Notes under the pieces: model-generated
Told to the model about the DNA's origin: nothing
The model's database searches: none
Seen by the model: only the letters and a program-made list of their open reading frames with translations
Assembly: GCA_019237355.1 (NCBI GenBank)
Contig: JAFAHH010000147.1
Span: 1 to 5,164 of the forward strand
From: Acetobacteraceae bacterium
Lineage (GTDB): Bacteria; Pseudomonadota; Alphaproteobacteria; Acetobacterales; Acetobacteraceae
Direction of reading: 5' to 3'
DNA length: 5,164 nucleotides
Part shown: positions 1-5,164 of the stretch, one piece after another
Layout of the letters: each line of letters begins with the position of its first letter
Position numbering within the stretch: the stretch's first letter is position 1
Position numbers and translations under genes: made by a program

Positions 1-866
1 GGTTGTGCGCCGCCCCAGCCGTCTCGTAAATCCCAGATCAGCGCATCGGCGTCACCGAGCGGTCCCTCCACGATGAGTTGTTCAAGCGCCCGCTGGTAGG
101 CATAGCCGGCGTAGCACCAGACATGGACATAGCCCACCCGCGCTCCGCCGGGTCCTGGTATGATCCGTGTGCTCGCCTGCAAGCCCTTGAGAAACATGGC
201 GTTAGGGTCGAGCTGAGCCGCGGTGACCTCGACGAGCATCGGAGCTTCGTTCGCCCGACGGCGGATCGCGATGCTAACCGGCGTTCCCACTTTGCCACGG
301 AACGAATTGACGGGCTGAAATGGCGTCCCATCGGCCGATAAAATTTCATCACCAAGCAGAAGGCCCGCCTGGCTTGCGGGTGCGCCATCAATCACACCTG
401 TTACGAATACGCGGCCGCCCTGCCCGGCGCGGGTGAAGATGCCGATCCCGGGATAGGTCACTTCGCCAGCGGGAAATACGCGCTGCAACCCATGCCGCCG
501 AAGCGCGCCTGCAAAGATACCGGCAAGCTGATAGTAGGCAGGCTCGTCAGGCGTATAATATTCGGTGTGCGAAGCGCCAAGCCTGGCAAGCATGGCATTG
601 ATGGCCCCGGCCAGCGCTGGCTTGGATGCTGCCGCCGCGGCTTGCGGGCGGTATTCGGCCCGGATTGCCGGCCAATCCAGGCCGTGCAGATGCGGGTCGT
701 AAAACCGGTCCCGGACCGTCTGCCACACCTCATCGAAAGCCGCTTCGTTTGGCCCGGCCGCAGTTCCGTATTGGTCCGCGGGCTGGCTTCGCCCCTTCGG
801 GAGGCCGAGAGCCATAATCCCTGCAAGCTGCAGGGCGGCTCTGCGGGTCAGGATGGCATTGGTCAT
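1..866 (-). CDS. S41 family (C-terminal-processing/tricorn-like) peptidase with PDZ domain, Tat-type signal; 3' part cut by window edge
   Basis: Reading from 866 gives 288 codons without a stop, running off the window. ATG at 864-866 is the first possible start, because an in-frame TAA lies four codons upstream; no clear Shine-Dalgarno is visible. Residues 7-22 (TRRAALQLAGIMALGL) look like a twin-arginine export signal, so the protein probably acts outside the cytoplasm. Residues 44-105 match the helical N-terminal region of S41 peptidases (AFDEVWQTVRDRFYDP, then LDWPAIRAEYRP, then LGASHTEYYTP). A PDZ domain covers about 138-215, with GVIDGAPASQAGLLLGDEIL at 157-176. The protease core begins near 240 (ARVGYVHVW) and reaches IWDLRDGWGG (277-286), the counterpart of the family's DLRxNxGG. 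The Ser/Lys catalytic residues should come further on, outside the window, so activity cannot be judged. Family S41 cleaves proteins, often at C-termini; the substrate is unknown. It lies 185 bp downstream of the transporter, on the same strand. Confidence 0.88.
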   Translation of the reverse strand, partial: MTNAILTRRAALQLAGIMALGLPKGRSQPADQYGTAAGPNEAAFDEVWQTVRDRFYDPHLHGLDWPAIRAEYRPQAAAAASKPALAGAINAMLARLGASHTEYYTPDEPAYYQLAGIFAGALRRHGLQRVFPAGEVTYPGIGIFTRAGQGGRVFVTGVIDGAPASQAGLLLGDEILSADGTPFQPVNSFRGKVGTPVSIAIRRRANEAPMLVEVTAAQLDPNAMFLKGLQASTRIIPGPGGARVGYVHVWCYAGYAYQRALEQLIVEGPLGDADALIWDLRDGWGGAQ

Positions 867-1051
867 GCGGCAAGGTTATCGCGTCGGTGGGCAGCAGGGA
901 ACTGCCTCGCCCCAAGCCGCGCGACCGTGCTGTGTGGCAACATGTCGGGCCGCCCAGCGAATCCCATCTCGGATACATGCGAACCCTGATGATCACTGCC
1001 CGCCCCCGGTTCAGCTTTCGCCCGGCCCGGGAACGAGCAGGAGTGCGTCGG

Positions 1052-2374
1052 TTAGTGTTTCGATATGTCCCGCCCCGTGTAATCCGGCAGCAGCGCTGCG
1101 GAAACCACGCTAATCACCGCGCAGGCCGCAATATACACCGCGATGACGTAGCCCGACCGATACGCGGCCAGCAAAGCCGCCGCGATCAGCGGCGCCGGAC
1201 CGCCCGCGATGATTGAGGCGAGCTGATATCCAAGTGAGGCGCCGCTATACCGCAACCGCTCGGTAAAGCTTTCCGCGATAAGAGCCGCCTGGGGGCCATA
1301 CATAGTGTCGTGAGGAATGAGCGAGACCACGATGCCGATGAAGACCAGCCAGGGCACCATCGTATCGAGCAAGGCGAAATAGATGAAGCCGTAAATCCCG
1401 CAAGCGATTGCCCCCACGATATAGACGCGGCGCCGGCCAAAGCGATCCGAGAGGTGGCCAGCGATAGGGATAGAAAAGAATGAAACCAACGCGGCGGCCA
1501 GAACGGAGATCAGTACCAAGTCGCGCGAGACCTTGAGAACCCCGGTCGCATAGGAGAATACGAACGCGGTGAAGATATAGAACGGTGCTTGCTCCGCCAT
1601 GCGCACGAGCGCACTGAGGATGATTTCTTTCGGATGGCGGCGAATCACCTCCAGCATCGGCGCCCGCTCAACCTTATTTTCCGCGACCACCCGGCGGAAT
1701 ACAGGTGTCTCGAGGATACCGAGGCGAATCCAAAGCCCGACGGCAATCAGCACGATGCTTAGGATGAACGGAACGCGCCAGCCCCAGTTTACGAATTGGT
1801 CGCCCGAAATCGCGCTGAAGACGAGAACCGCCAGGTTGGCCAGGAACAGGCCCGCAGGCACGCCGAATTGCGGCCAAGAAGCTATGAATCCACGATGATG
1901 ATCCGTGCGCGCCCATTCCATGGCGAGCAGGACCGAGCCGCCCCATTCGCCGCCGACCCCAACGCCTTGGACGAAGCGAAGAATGGTAAGAATAATGGCG
2001 CCCCAGATGCCGATCGATTGGTAGGTGGGAACGAACGCGACCAGAAACGTGGCGATACCCATCAGCAATAGGGTGGAAATCAGCGCCGACTTGCGGCCAA
2101 TCCGGTCCCCATAATGGCCAAAAATCGCGGCCCCGACGGGCCGGGCGGCGAAGCCGACCGCATACACGCCGAACGCATTCAGGGTTCCGACCAGCGGATC
2201 GAAATTGGGAAAGTAGAGCTGGGCGAACACCAGGCCGGTTACGGTGCTATAGAGAAAAAAGTCATACCACTCGATGGTAGTACCGATGGTACTGGCGAGG
2301 ATTGCCCGATGGAGCTGCCGCCGATGATCGATGTCGCTGAGTTCGCCGATCATGTAATTGGTTGTGCTTGACAT
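1052..2374 (-). CDS. MFS transporter, metabolite:H+ symporter (MHS) family
   Basis: This is a 440-residue inner-membrane carrier with about 12 hydrophobic segments. MHS hallmarks are IGTTIEWYDFFLY (30-42, first helix), GHYGDRIGRK (86-95, the conserved loop between helices 2 and 3), RFVQGVGVGGEWGGS (133-147), NWGWRVPF (196-203), GHLSDRFGRRR (306-316, the repeat of the loop motif in the second half) and YGPQAALIAESFTERLRYSG (359-378). Known family members (ShiA, KgtP and ProP types) move organic acids, betaines or amino acids with protons; the substrate here cannot be read. The frame is open to an ATG at 2437, but the start at 2374 is preferred because it has a purine-rich ribosome site and removes a charged 21-residue leader (MAKLERVSRSGQ...) unlike the family N-terminus. 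The length is close to the usual 430-450. The gene diverges from the small plus-strand gene at 2532 and is followed by the S41 peptidase. Its proximity to an aminotransferase and an amidase suggests uptake of a catabolic substrate, which is inference. Confidence 0.95.
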   Translation of the reverse strand: MSSTTNYMIGELSDIDHRRQLHRAILASTIGTTIEWYDFFLYSTVTGLVFAQLYFPNFDPLVGTLNAFGVYAVGFAARPVGAAIFGHYGDRIGRKSALISTLLLMGIATFLVAFVPTYQSIGIWGAIILTILRFVQGVGVGGEWGGSVLLAMEWARTDHHRGFIASWPQFGVPAGLFLANLAVLVFSAISGDQFVNWGWRVPFILSIVLIAVGLWIRLGILETPVFRRVVAENKVERAPMLEVIRRHPKEIILSALVRMAEQAPFYIFTAFVFSYATGVLKVSRDLVLISVLAAALVSFFSIPIAGHLSDRFGRRRVYIVGAIACGIYGFIYFALLDTMVPWLVFIGIVVSLIPHDTMYGPQAALIAESFTERLRYSGASLGYQLASIIAGGPAPLIAAALLAAYRSGYVIAVYIAACAVISVVSAALLPDYTGRDISKH

Positions 2375-2376
2375 TT

Positions 2377-2389
2377 CCCCTTCCCTCTC
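2377..2389 (-). promoter_or_regulatory. Ribosome binding site fixing the transporter start at 2374
   Basis: On the minus strand this reads GAGAGGGAAGGGG, directly before AA-ATG. GAGAGG ends nine bases before the ATG, and AAGGGG lies two bases before it, which is too close to be the main contact. No comparable site was seen before the longer start at 2437, so this site decides the start. Confidence 0.6.
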
Positions 2390-2476
2390 TGGGTGTCGCG
2401 TCTGGCCTGAGCGCGAAACTCTCTCCAACTTCGCCATTTTCAGCCCCTATAAGTCTGGGCGGCTGTGGGGCGTTCC

Positions 2477-2493
2477 TTGCATACTTGCATCAA
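2477..2493. promoter_or_regulatory. Possible operator: repeated TTGCAT in the divergent intergenic region
   Basis: The 157 bp between the transporter start and the small secreted-protein gene must hold both divergent promoters. It contains TTGCAT twice, 8 bp apart start to start (2477-2482 and 2485-2490), followed by CAA so that the outer TTG and CAA are complementary. The position suits a regulator site or a -35-like element, but no well-spaced -10 sequence follows on the plus strand. On the minus strand TTATAGG near 2447-2453 resembles a -10 box for the transporter, without a good -35. This is a weak call. Confidence 0.2.
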
Positions 2494-2519
2494 AGTAATG
2501 ATGGGAACAGGGCCTGAAG

Positions 2520-2525
2520 AAGGAG
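2520..2525 (+). promoter_or_regulatory. Ribosome binding site of the WxxGxW protein gene
   Basis: AAGGAG, a near-perfect Shine-Dalgarno, stands six bases before the ATG at 2532. Together with the signal peptide that follows, it shows that this short plus-strand frame is a real gene. Confidence 0.8.
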
Positions 2526-2531
2526 TGCAAA

Positions 2532-2831
2532 ATGAAAAAGCTTTTGGCAATCGTGGCCTTCACCGCCGGGTTCGCCACGCTGGCCACGGCACAATACTAC
2601 TACCCGGGCTCGCCGCCGCCTTATCCGGCCCCGCCCCCTTCTGAGGCGCCTCCCCCTCCACCCCAAGGACAGTGGATTTGGCAGCCCGGCGGCTGGCAGT
2701 GGAATGGCGCGCAATATGTCTGGGTGCCGGGCCGTTATGTGCCACGGCACCGTCACTACCGCGAATGGGTTCCAGCCCATTGGGCCCGGGGACCTCGCGG
2801 CTGGGTCTGGGTACAGGGGCAGTGGCGGTAG
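2532..2831 (+). CDS. Small secreted protein with YxWxxGxW-type repeats
   Basis: This 99-residue protein has a clear Sec signal peptide: MKK, a hydrophobic stretch LLAIVAFTAGFATLA, and a likely cut after ATA at residue 20. Residues 25-44 form a proline-rich linker, and the rest is a tryptophan-rich repeat: WQPGGW (50-55), WVPGRY (64-69), WVPAHW (79-84) and WVQGQW (93-98), spaced 14, 15 and 14 residues apart. This matches the WXXGXW/YXWXXGXW repeat family of small exported proteins (BcpO-related in some annotations), common in Proteobacteria; their biochemical role is not known to me. The mature protein is probably periplasmic or attached to the envelope. A strong AAGGAG supports the start, and TAG at 2829-2831 ends the gene. 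It is the only plus-strand gene here, divergent from the transporter and convergent with the aminotransferase, so it is likely its own transcription unit rather than part of the catabolic set. Confidence 0.9.
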   Translation: MKKLLAIVAFTAGFATLATAQYYYPGSPPPYPAPPPSEAPPPPPQGQWIWQPGGWQWNGAQYVWVPGRYVPRHRHYREWVPAHWARGPRGWVWVQGQWR

Positions 2832-2911
2832 CTTCCGGCCCGTGAGGCGCGTTCGCTCGCGTGGGGCGAACACCTCCCTACACATGGCCCATTGCTTACT
2901 CGCTCAGGCCG

Positions 2912-2952
2912 CTAGAGCATGATGAGTTCAGGTCGAAGTCATGATGCTCTAG
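2912..2952. repeat. Palindromic intergenic element, copy 1 (CTAGAGC...GCTCTAG)
   Basis: The arms CTAGAGCATGATGA (2912-2925) and TCATGATGCTCTAG (2939-2952) pair at 13 of 14 positions, the exception being a G-G at 2921/2943. Inside, TTC (2927-2929) pairs with GAA (2935-2937). It lies between two convergent genes and could slow transcription from both sides, but it has no T-tract and so is not a standard intrinsic terminator. The right arm contains the aminotransferase stop codon (TAG, 2949-2951). The form resembles dispersed palindromes I remember from alphaproteobacterial genomes; the family was not verified. Confidence 0.75.
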
Positions 2953-4244
2953 AGTCCGGTTTTGAGAGCGCGATTCAGGCTTTCCGACTTCGGCCTGAAG
3001 CCATCGCGCTCTAGAAGGTCCGGGTTACGCGCCGCCACCGTGCACATCGCGGCATCCACAACCTCGACCGCGCGTCCGATCTCGGCGGCATCGTGAGCGG
3101 CGCTGATAAACCACATGTGGCGTGGATGGAGTAATATGCCCTCGGCGATCACCTTCGCGTAGACGAGGCTTTTGAGCTGCTCGTTCCGCGCCGGGTCGGG
3201 ATGGGTGAACCGCAGGAACGGCATGGGCGGGATGGGCTCGCCATAAGCTTCAGCCGGGATCTGGTTTCGCCGCGCCGCCTCGTTCAGACCCTGGATAAGC
3301 TGTTGGCCGAGCGCCCAGACGGTCTCCTGCACTCCGTTGCGTTCGACGATTTCGAGGGTGGCGAGTGCGGCGGCCATGGCCGATGTGTCGCCATGATAGG
3401 TGGCCGAGAGGTGCATGCCAGCCGCATGGGCCATCACTGCGCGTGGTCCGATCACCGCCGCAACCGGCCAGCCGTTGCCGAGCGCCTTGCTCAAGGTGGT
3501 CATATCGGGTTCCACCCCGTAGAAGGCTTGCATCGACCCCCTCGGGGCACGGAGCCCGGTCTTGACCTCGTCCATGATAAACAGGGCGCCGTGCCGGTGT
3601 GCCGCCTCTATGACCGCCACCATCGTCTCGCGGCTCGGCGGATGGATCATTTCGGGGGCCAAGATCACCGCTGCGAACTGGCCTCGCCGTTCGTCTAGGA
3701 GCGCGGACAGAGTTTCGGGCCGCATCGCGTCGTAAACGAAAATCTGGGTCGTCAGGCCCTCCGGGACGAAGTCCTCGGCGGGGAGGCACCAATCGTGCCA
3801 ACCGTGGTAGCCGCATCGCGCGATCGCACGCCGTCCGGTTGCGCGTCGTGCTATCCGCACCGCCGCCGTGGTGGCTTCGGACCCCGTTTTGAAAAATATG
3901 CCCATTTCTGCGGCCGGGAAATGCCGCAACAGCGTTTCGATGAACGAAAGGTGTAGGGGATGATTGAGTGAGAGCAGACTACCCCGGGCCCCCTGTTCCG
4001 CCGCCGCACGATCGACCTCTGGATGGGCGTAGCCGAGCAGGTAAGGCCCATAGGCCATAACGAAATCGATGTACTCGTTGCCATCGGCGTCCCAGATACG
4101 GCTGCCGCGGCCGCGCTCGAAGTAGAGGGGCGAACTATTCTGATCCAAGAGAGGGCGGCCAGACAGGTGAATGCCGCCAGGGATTAGATCTTGGGCCCGG
4201 CGGTACAGGGCCCGCGAGACTGTATACCGGTCAGACGTACCCAT
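2949..4244 (-). CDS. Class III PLP-dependent aminotransferase, glutamate-1-semialdehyde aminomutase-like
   Basis: This is a 431-residue fold type I PLP enzyme, cytoplasmic. Visible landmarks are GSEAT (121-125, phosphate-binding turn), YHGWHDW (146-152, ring stacking), IMDEVKTG (223-230, with Asp225 expected at the pyridine nitrogen), LSKALGNG (251-258, with Lys253 the expected Schiff-base lysine) and YHGDTSAMAAALATLE (283-298). All key residues are present, so it should be active. It is most like glutamate-1-semialdehyde aminomutase, but the N-terminal motif usual in true HemL (GGVNSPVR-like) is replaced by PGGIHLSGRP (22-31). A catabolic or biosynthetic amine transferase is therefore more likely than tetrapyrrole synthesis. 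GGAGGG six bases upstream supports the ATG at 4244. The tail beyond about residue 405 looks like an extension: residues 411-427 are encoded by a palindromic repeat and the stop lies in a second one. It sits 225 bp downstream of the amidase gene, on the same strand; a joint pathway is plausible but unproven. Confidence 0.93.
   Translation of the reverse strand: MGTSDRYTVSRALYRRAQDLIPGGIHLSGRPLLDQNSSPLYFERGRGSRIWDADGNEYIDFVMAYGPYLLGYAHPEVDRAAAEQGARGSLLSLNHPLHLSFIETLLRHFPAAEMGIFFKTGSEATTAAVRIARRATGRRAIARCGYHGWHDWCLPAEDFVPEGLTTQIFVYDAMRPETLSALLDERRGQFAAVILAPEMIHPPSRETMVAVIEAAHRHGALFIMDEVKTGLRAPRGSMQAFYGVEPDMTTLSKALGNGWPVAAVIGPRAVMAHAAGMHLSATYHGDTSAMAAALATLEIVERNGVQETVWALGQQLIQGLNEAARRNQIPAEAYGEPIPPMPFLRFTHPDPARNEQLKSLVYAKVIAEGILLHPRHMWFISAAHDAAEIGRAVEVVDAAMCTVAARNPDLLERDGFRPKSESLNRALKTGL
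2965..3014 (-). repeat. Palindromic element, copy 2, inverted and inside the aminotransferase 3' end
   Basis: The arms AGAGCGCGAT (2965-2974) and ATCGCGCTCT (3003-3012) pair perfectly. After a 4-base bulge at 2999-3002, TCAGGC (2975-2980) pairs with GCCTGA (2993-2998), leaving a 12-base loop. Read on the minus strand from 3014, it aligns with copy 1 read on the plus strand from 2912 at 24 of 29 positions, sharing CTAGAGC, GATG, TTCAGG and CGAAGTC. The two copies therefore belong to one family and lie in opposite orientation, 12 bp apart. This copy is translated as aminotransferase residues 411-427. Confidence 0.72.
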
Positions 4245-4250
4245 TTGCCT

Positions 4251-4256
4251 CCCTCC
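4251..4256 (-). promoter_or_regulatory. Ribosome binding site of the aminotransferase
   Basis: GGAGGG on the minus strand, with a six-base spacer (AGGCAA) to the ATG at 4242-4244. It supports this start and efficient translation. Confidence 0.7.
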
Positions 4257-4437
4257 ACCATCCCTATAGTTTCTTCTGCAGCGGTCGCATGACGGTTGCT
4301 GCCGGGGGCGGTAGTTCTAATCCGTGCGTTAAGTCTCGCGGCTCGCGGGCAGCCACCCTTTTGAATACGGGCGGCGGGCGCGACCCTAGCTTTCCATAAC
4401 CAACGAACTCGGGCGCGAGGGGATCAGCGAGACCGCG

Positions 4438-4457
4438 AAATAAAAGCCCGATCCGGG
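4438..4457 (-). terminator. Possible intrinsic terminator after the amidase gene
   Basis: On the minus strand, 13 bases past the amidase TAA, CCCG-GAT-CGGG (4457 to 4447) is followed by C and TTTTATTT (4445 to 4438). An alternative pairing, GCCC (4462-4459) with GGGC (4449-4446), gives a 9-base loop. The stem is only four pairs, so strength is doubtful, but the T-tract and position are right. If it works, the aminotransferase needs its own promoter within 4245-4437, where I see no convincing -35/-10 pair. Confidence 0.38.
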
Positions 4458-4469
4458 TGGGCAACCAAT

Positions 4470-5164
4470 TTAGTGTGGCTCCTCGATCACCGGCCAAGGG
4501 CGGATCGCCTCGAAAGCCCGCGACGCCCTTAGTACCAGCTCGTCACGAAGGATTCGTCCGACGATCTGCAGGCCGACGGGGAGCCCGGCCTGCGTTCGGC
4601 CACAAGGAACGCTCGCGGCCGGCTGGAGTGTCAGGTCGAAAGGATAGCTGTAAGGCGCCCACTTGAACCATTCCTCGCCGAACCGGCCGTCAGGCGGCGT
4701 GTTGTGGCCGACCTCGAAAGCTGTCGTGGCCACAGTCGGTGTGACGAGCAGGTCGTAGCGGTCGTGGAACTCGCTCATGATCTTGAACAGGGCGCTGCGG
4801 GCGTTGGCCGCGCTTACAAATTCGGAAGCCTTCATCTCGCGGCCGGGTTCGGCAAAGGCCACCACGCCAGGATCAGCTTCCTTCCAGCGCTCGGTTGGAG
4901 CGGAACTCAGCTCCATCCATGAGCCGGCGCGCCATATGGTGCGGATGGTGTCGATCGGGTCCTGCCATGGCGGATCCGCCTGCTCGACCGTAGCGCCGAG
5001 TTCTTCAAACGCGCGGACCGCTGCCGCGGTAATCGTTTCCACCTCCGGGTCGAGCGTGTCGACGAAGCCAAGACGCGGGCTCCAGGCGATACGAAAGCCA
5101 CGCAGGCCGTCCTTCAGGCCGATGCGATAGTCGGGCGGGGGTGTCTGGAGGGACCAGACGTCGC
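4470..5164 (-). CDS. Amidase-signature family hydrolase, C-terminal part (5' end cut by window edge)
   Basis: The frame is open from the window edge to TAA at 4470-4472, showing about 230 residues of an enzyme usually 450-500 long. Family features in order are GLRGFRIAWSPRLGF (visible residues 19-33, like the G-(L/V)-R-I-(A/G)-x-SPDLG strand), DPEVETITAAAV (38-49), YDLLVTPTVATTAFEVG (136-152), the conserved LTLQPAASVPCG (177-188) with GLPVGLQIVGR (193-203), and the usual ending FEAIRPWP (217-224). The Ser-Ser-Lys catalytic triad and the glycine/serine-rich signature lie upstream, outside the window, so activity and start cannot be judged. A GTG at 5042 is internal, not the start, because family-like sequence continues before it. 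Members cleave carboxylic amides to acid and ammonia; relatives include the GatA subunit and acyl-amide hydrolases. The downstream aminotransferase and transporter favour a catabolic amidase over GatA, which is inference. Confidence 0.92.
   Translation of the reverse strand, partial: DVWSLQTPPPDYRIGLKDGLRGFRIAWSPRLGFVDTLDPEVETITAAAVRAFEELGATVEQADPPWQDPIDTIRTIWRAGSWMELSSAPTERWKEADPGVVAFAEPGREMKASEFVSAANARSALFKIMSEFHDRYDLLVTPTVATTAFEVGHNTPPDGRFGEEWFKWAPYSYPFDLTLQPAASVPCGRTQAGLPVGLQIVGRILRDELVLRASRAFEAIRPWPVIEEPH

Noticed and set aside
492..989. 165-codon plus-strand frame opposite the S41 peptidase gene
   Set aside because: It lies antisense to a clear peptidase reading frame. It is rich in Arg, Pro and Gly as expected of GC-rich shadow frames, and shows no domain.
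730..996. 88-codon minus-strand frame covering the gap upstream of the peptidase
   Set aside because: It overlaps the peptidase N-terminus in another frame, has low-complexity Arg/Pro composition and lacks a ribosome site. The 185-bp gap at 867-1051 shows no gene or terminator that I can support.
2375..2437. 21-residue N-terminal extension of the transporter from the ATG at 2437
   Set aside because: The extension is charged and unlike family N-termini, it covers the strong ribosome site of the internal ATG at 2374, and no site was seen before 2437.
2851..2871. Hairpin GTTCGC/GCGAAC after the WxxGxW gene as its terminator
   Set aside because: A six-pair stem with a 9-base loop is followed by ACCTCCC rather than a T-tract, so it does not qualify as an intrinsic terminator.
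2912..3014. CRISPR array or IS-end inverted repeats
   Set aside because: There are only two palindromic units, in opposite orientation, with no spacers of regular length and no transposase gene between or beside them.
3201..3698. 165-codon plus-strand frame antisense to the aminotransferase
   Set aside because: The minus strand here encodes an intact aminotransferase with all key motifs, so this is a shadow frame.
4335..4348. Tandem CTCGCGG repeat in the amidase-aminotransferase gap
   Set aside because: Two 7-bp units in GC-rich DNA are easily due to chance, with no further copies.
4264..4497. 77-codon minus-strand frame filling the gap between amidase and aminotransferase, ending 19 bp before the aminotransferase start
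   Set aside because: It starts at TTG inside the amidase gene without a convincing ribosome site, runs through the possible terminator, has weaker third-position GC bias than its neighbours, and resembles no family I know. It could only be rescued by conservation in relatives.

Overview
The window is GC-rich bacterial DNA. It carries four protein genes on the minus strand, two of them cut by the window edges, and one small plus-strand gene. I infer an alphaproteobacterium (Rhizobiales- or Acetobacteraceae-like). The reasons are the GC-rich codon use, an MHS-type organic-acid transporter, a small secreted WxxGxW-repeat protein, and intergenic palindromes bounded by CTAGAGC/GCTCTAG of a kind I remember from alphaproteobacterial genomes. 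The lineage was not tested by any search.

Layout from right to left, the direction in which the minus-strand genes are read: the C-terminal half of an amidase-signature hydrolase (5164 to 4470, its start lies outside the window); a short hairpin with a T-tract that may terminate it; a complete class III PLP-dependent aminotransferase of the glutamate-1-semialdehyde aminomutase-like type (4244 to 2949); a small plus-strand gene for a secreted, Pro- and Trp-rich protein (2532-2831), which converges on the aminotransferase and diverges from the transporter; a complete MHS-family major facilitator transporter (2374 to 1052); and the N-terminal two thirds or so of a Tat-type exported S41 (C-terminal-processing/tricorn-like) peptidase with a PDZ domain (866 to 1, cut by the window edge before its catalytic serine).

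Amidase, aminotransferase, organic-acid/amine symporter and exported peptidase on one strand suggest uptake and breakdown of an amide- or amine-containing compound. The gaps (225, 574 and 185 bp) and the intervening plus-strand gene argue against one tight operon, and the substrate cannot be read from the sequence.

The most unusual structure is at 2912-3014. Two palindromic elements of about 40-50 bp lie there in opposite orientation and match at 24 of 29 aligned positions. One of them is read through as coding sequence and supplies the last residues of the aminotransferase, while the arm of the other contains its stop codon. I saw no CRISPR array, tRNA, rRNA, insertion sequence or clear novel defence or biosynthetic system.
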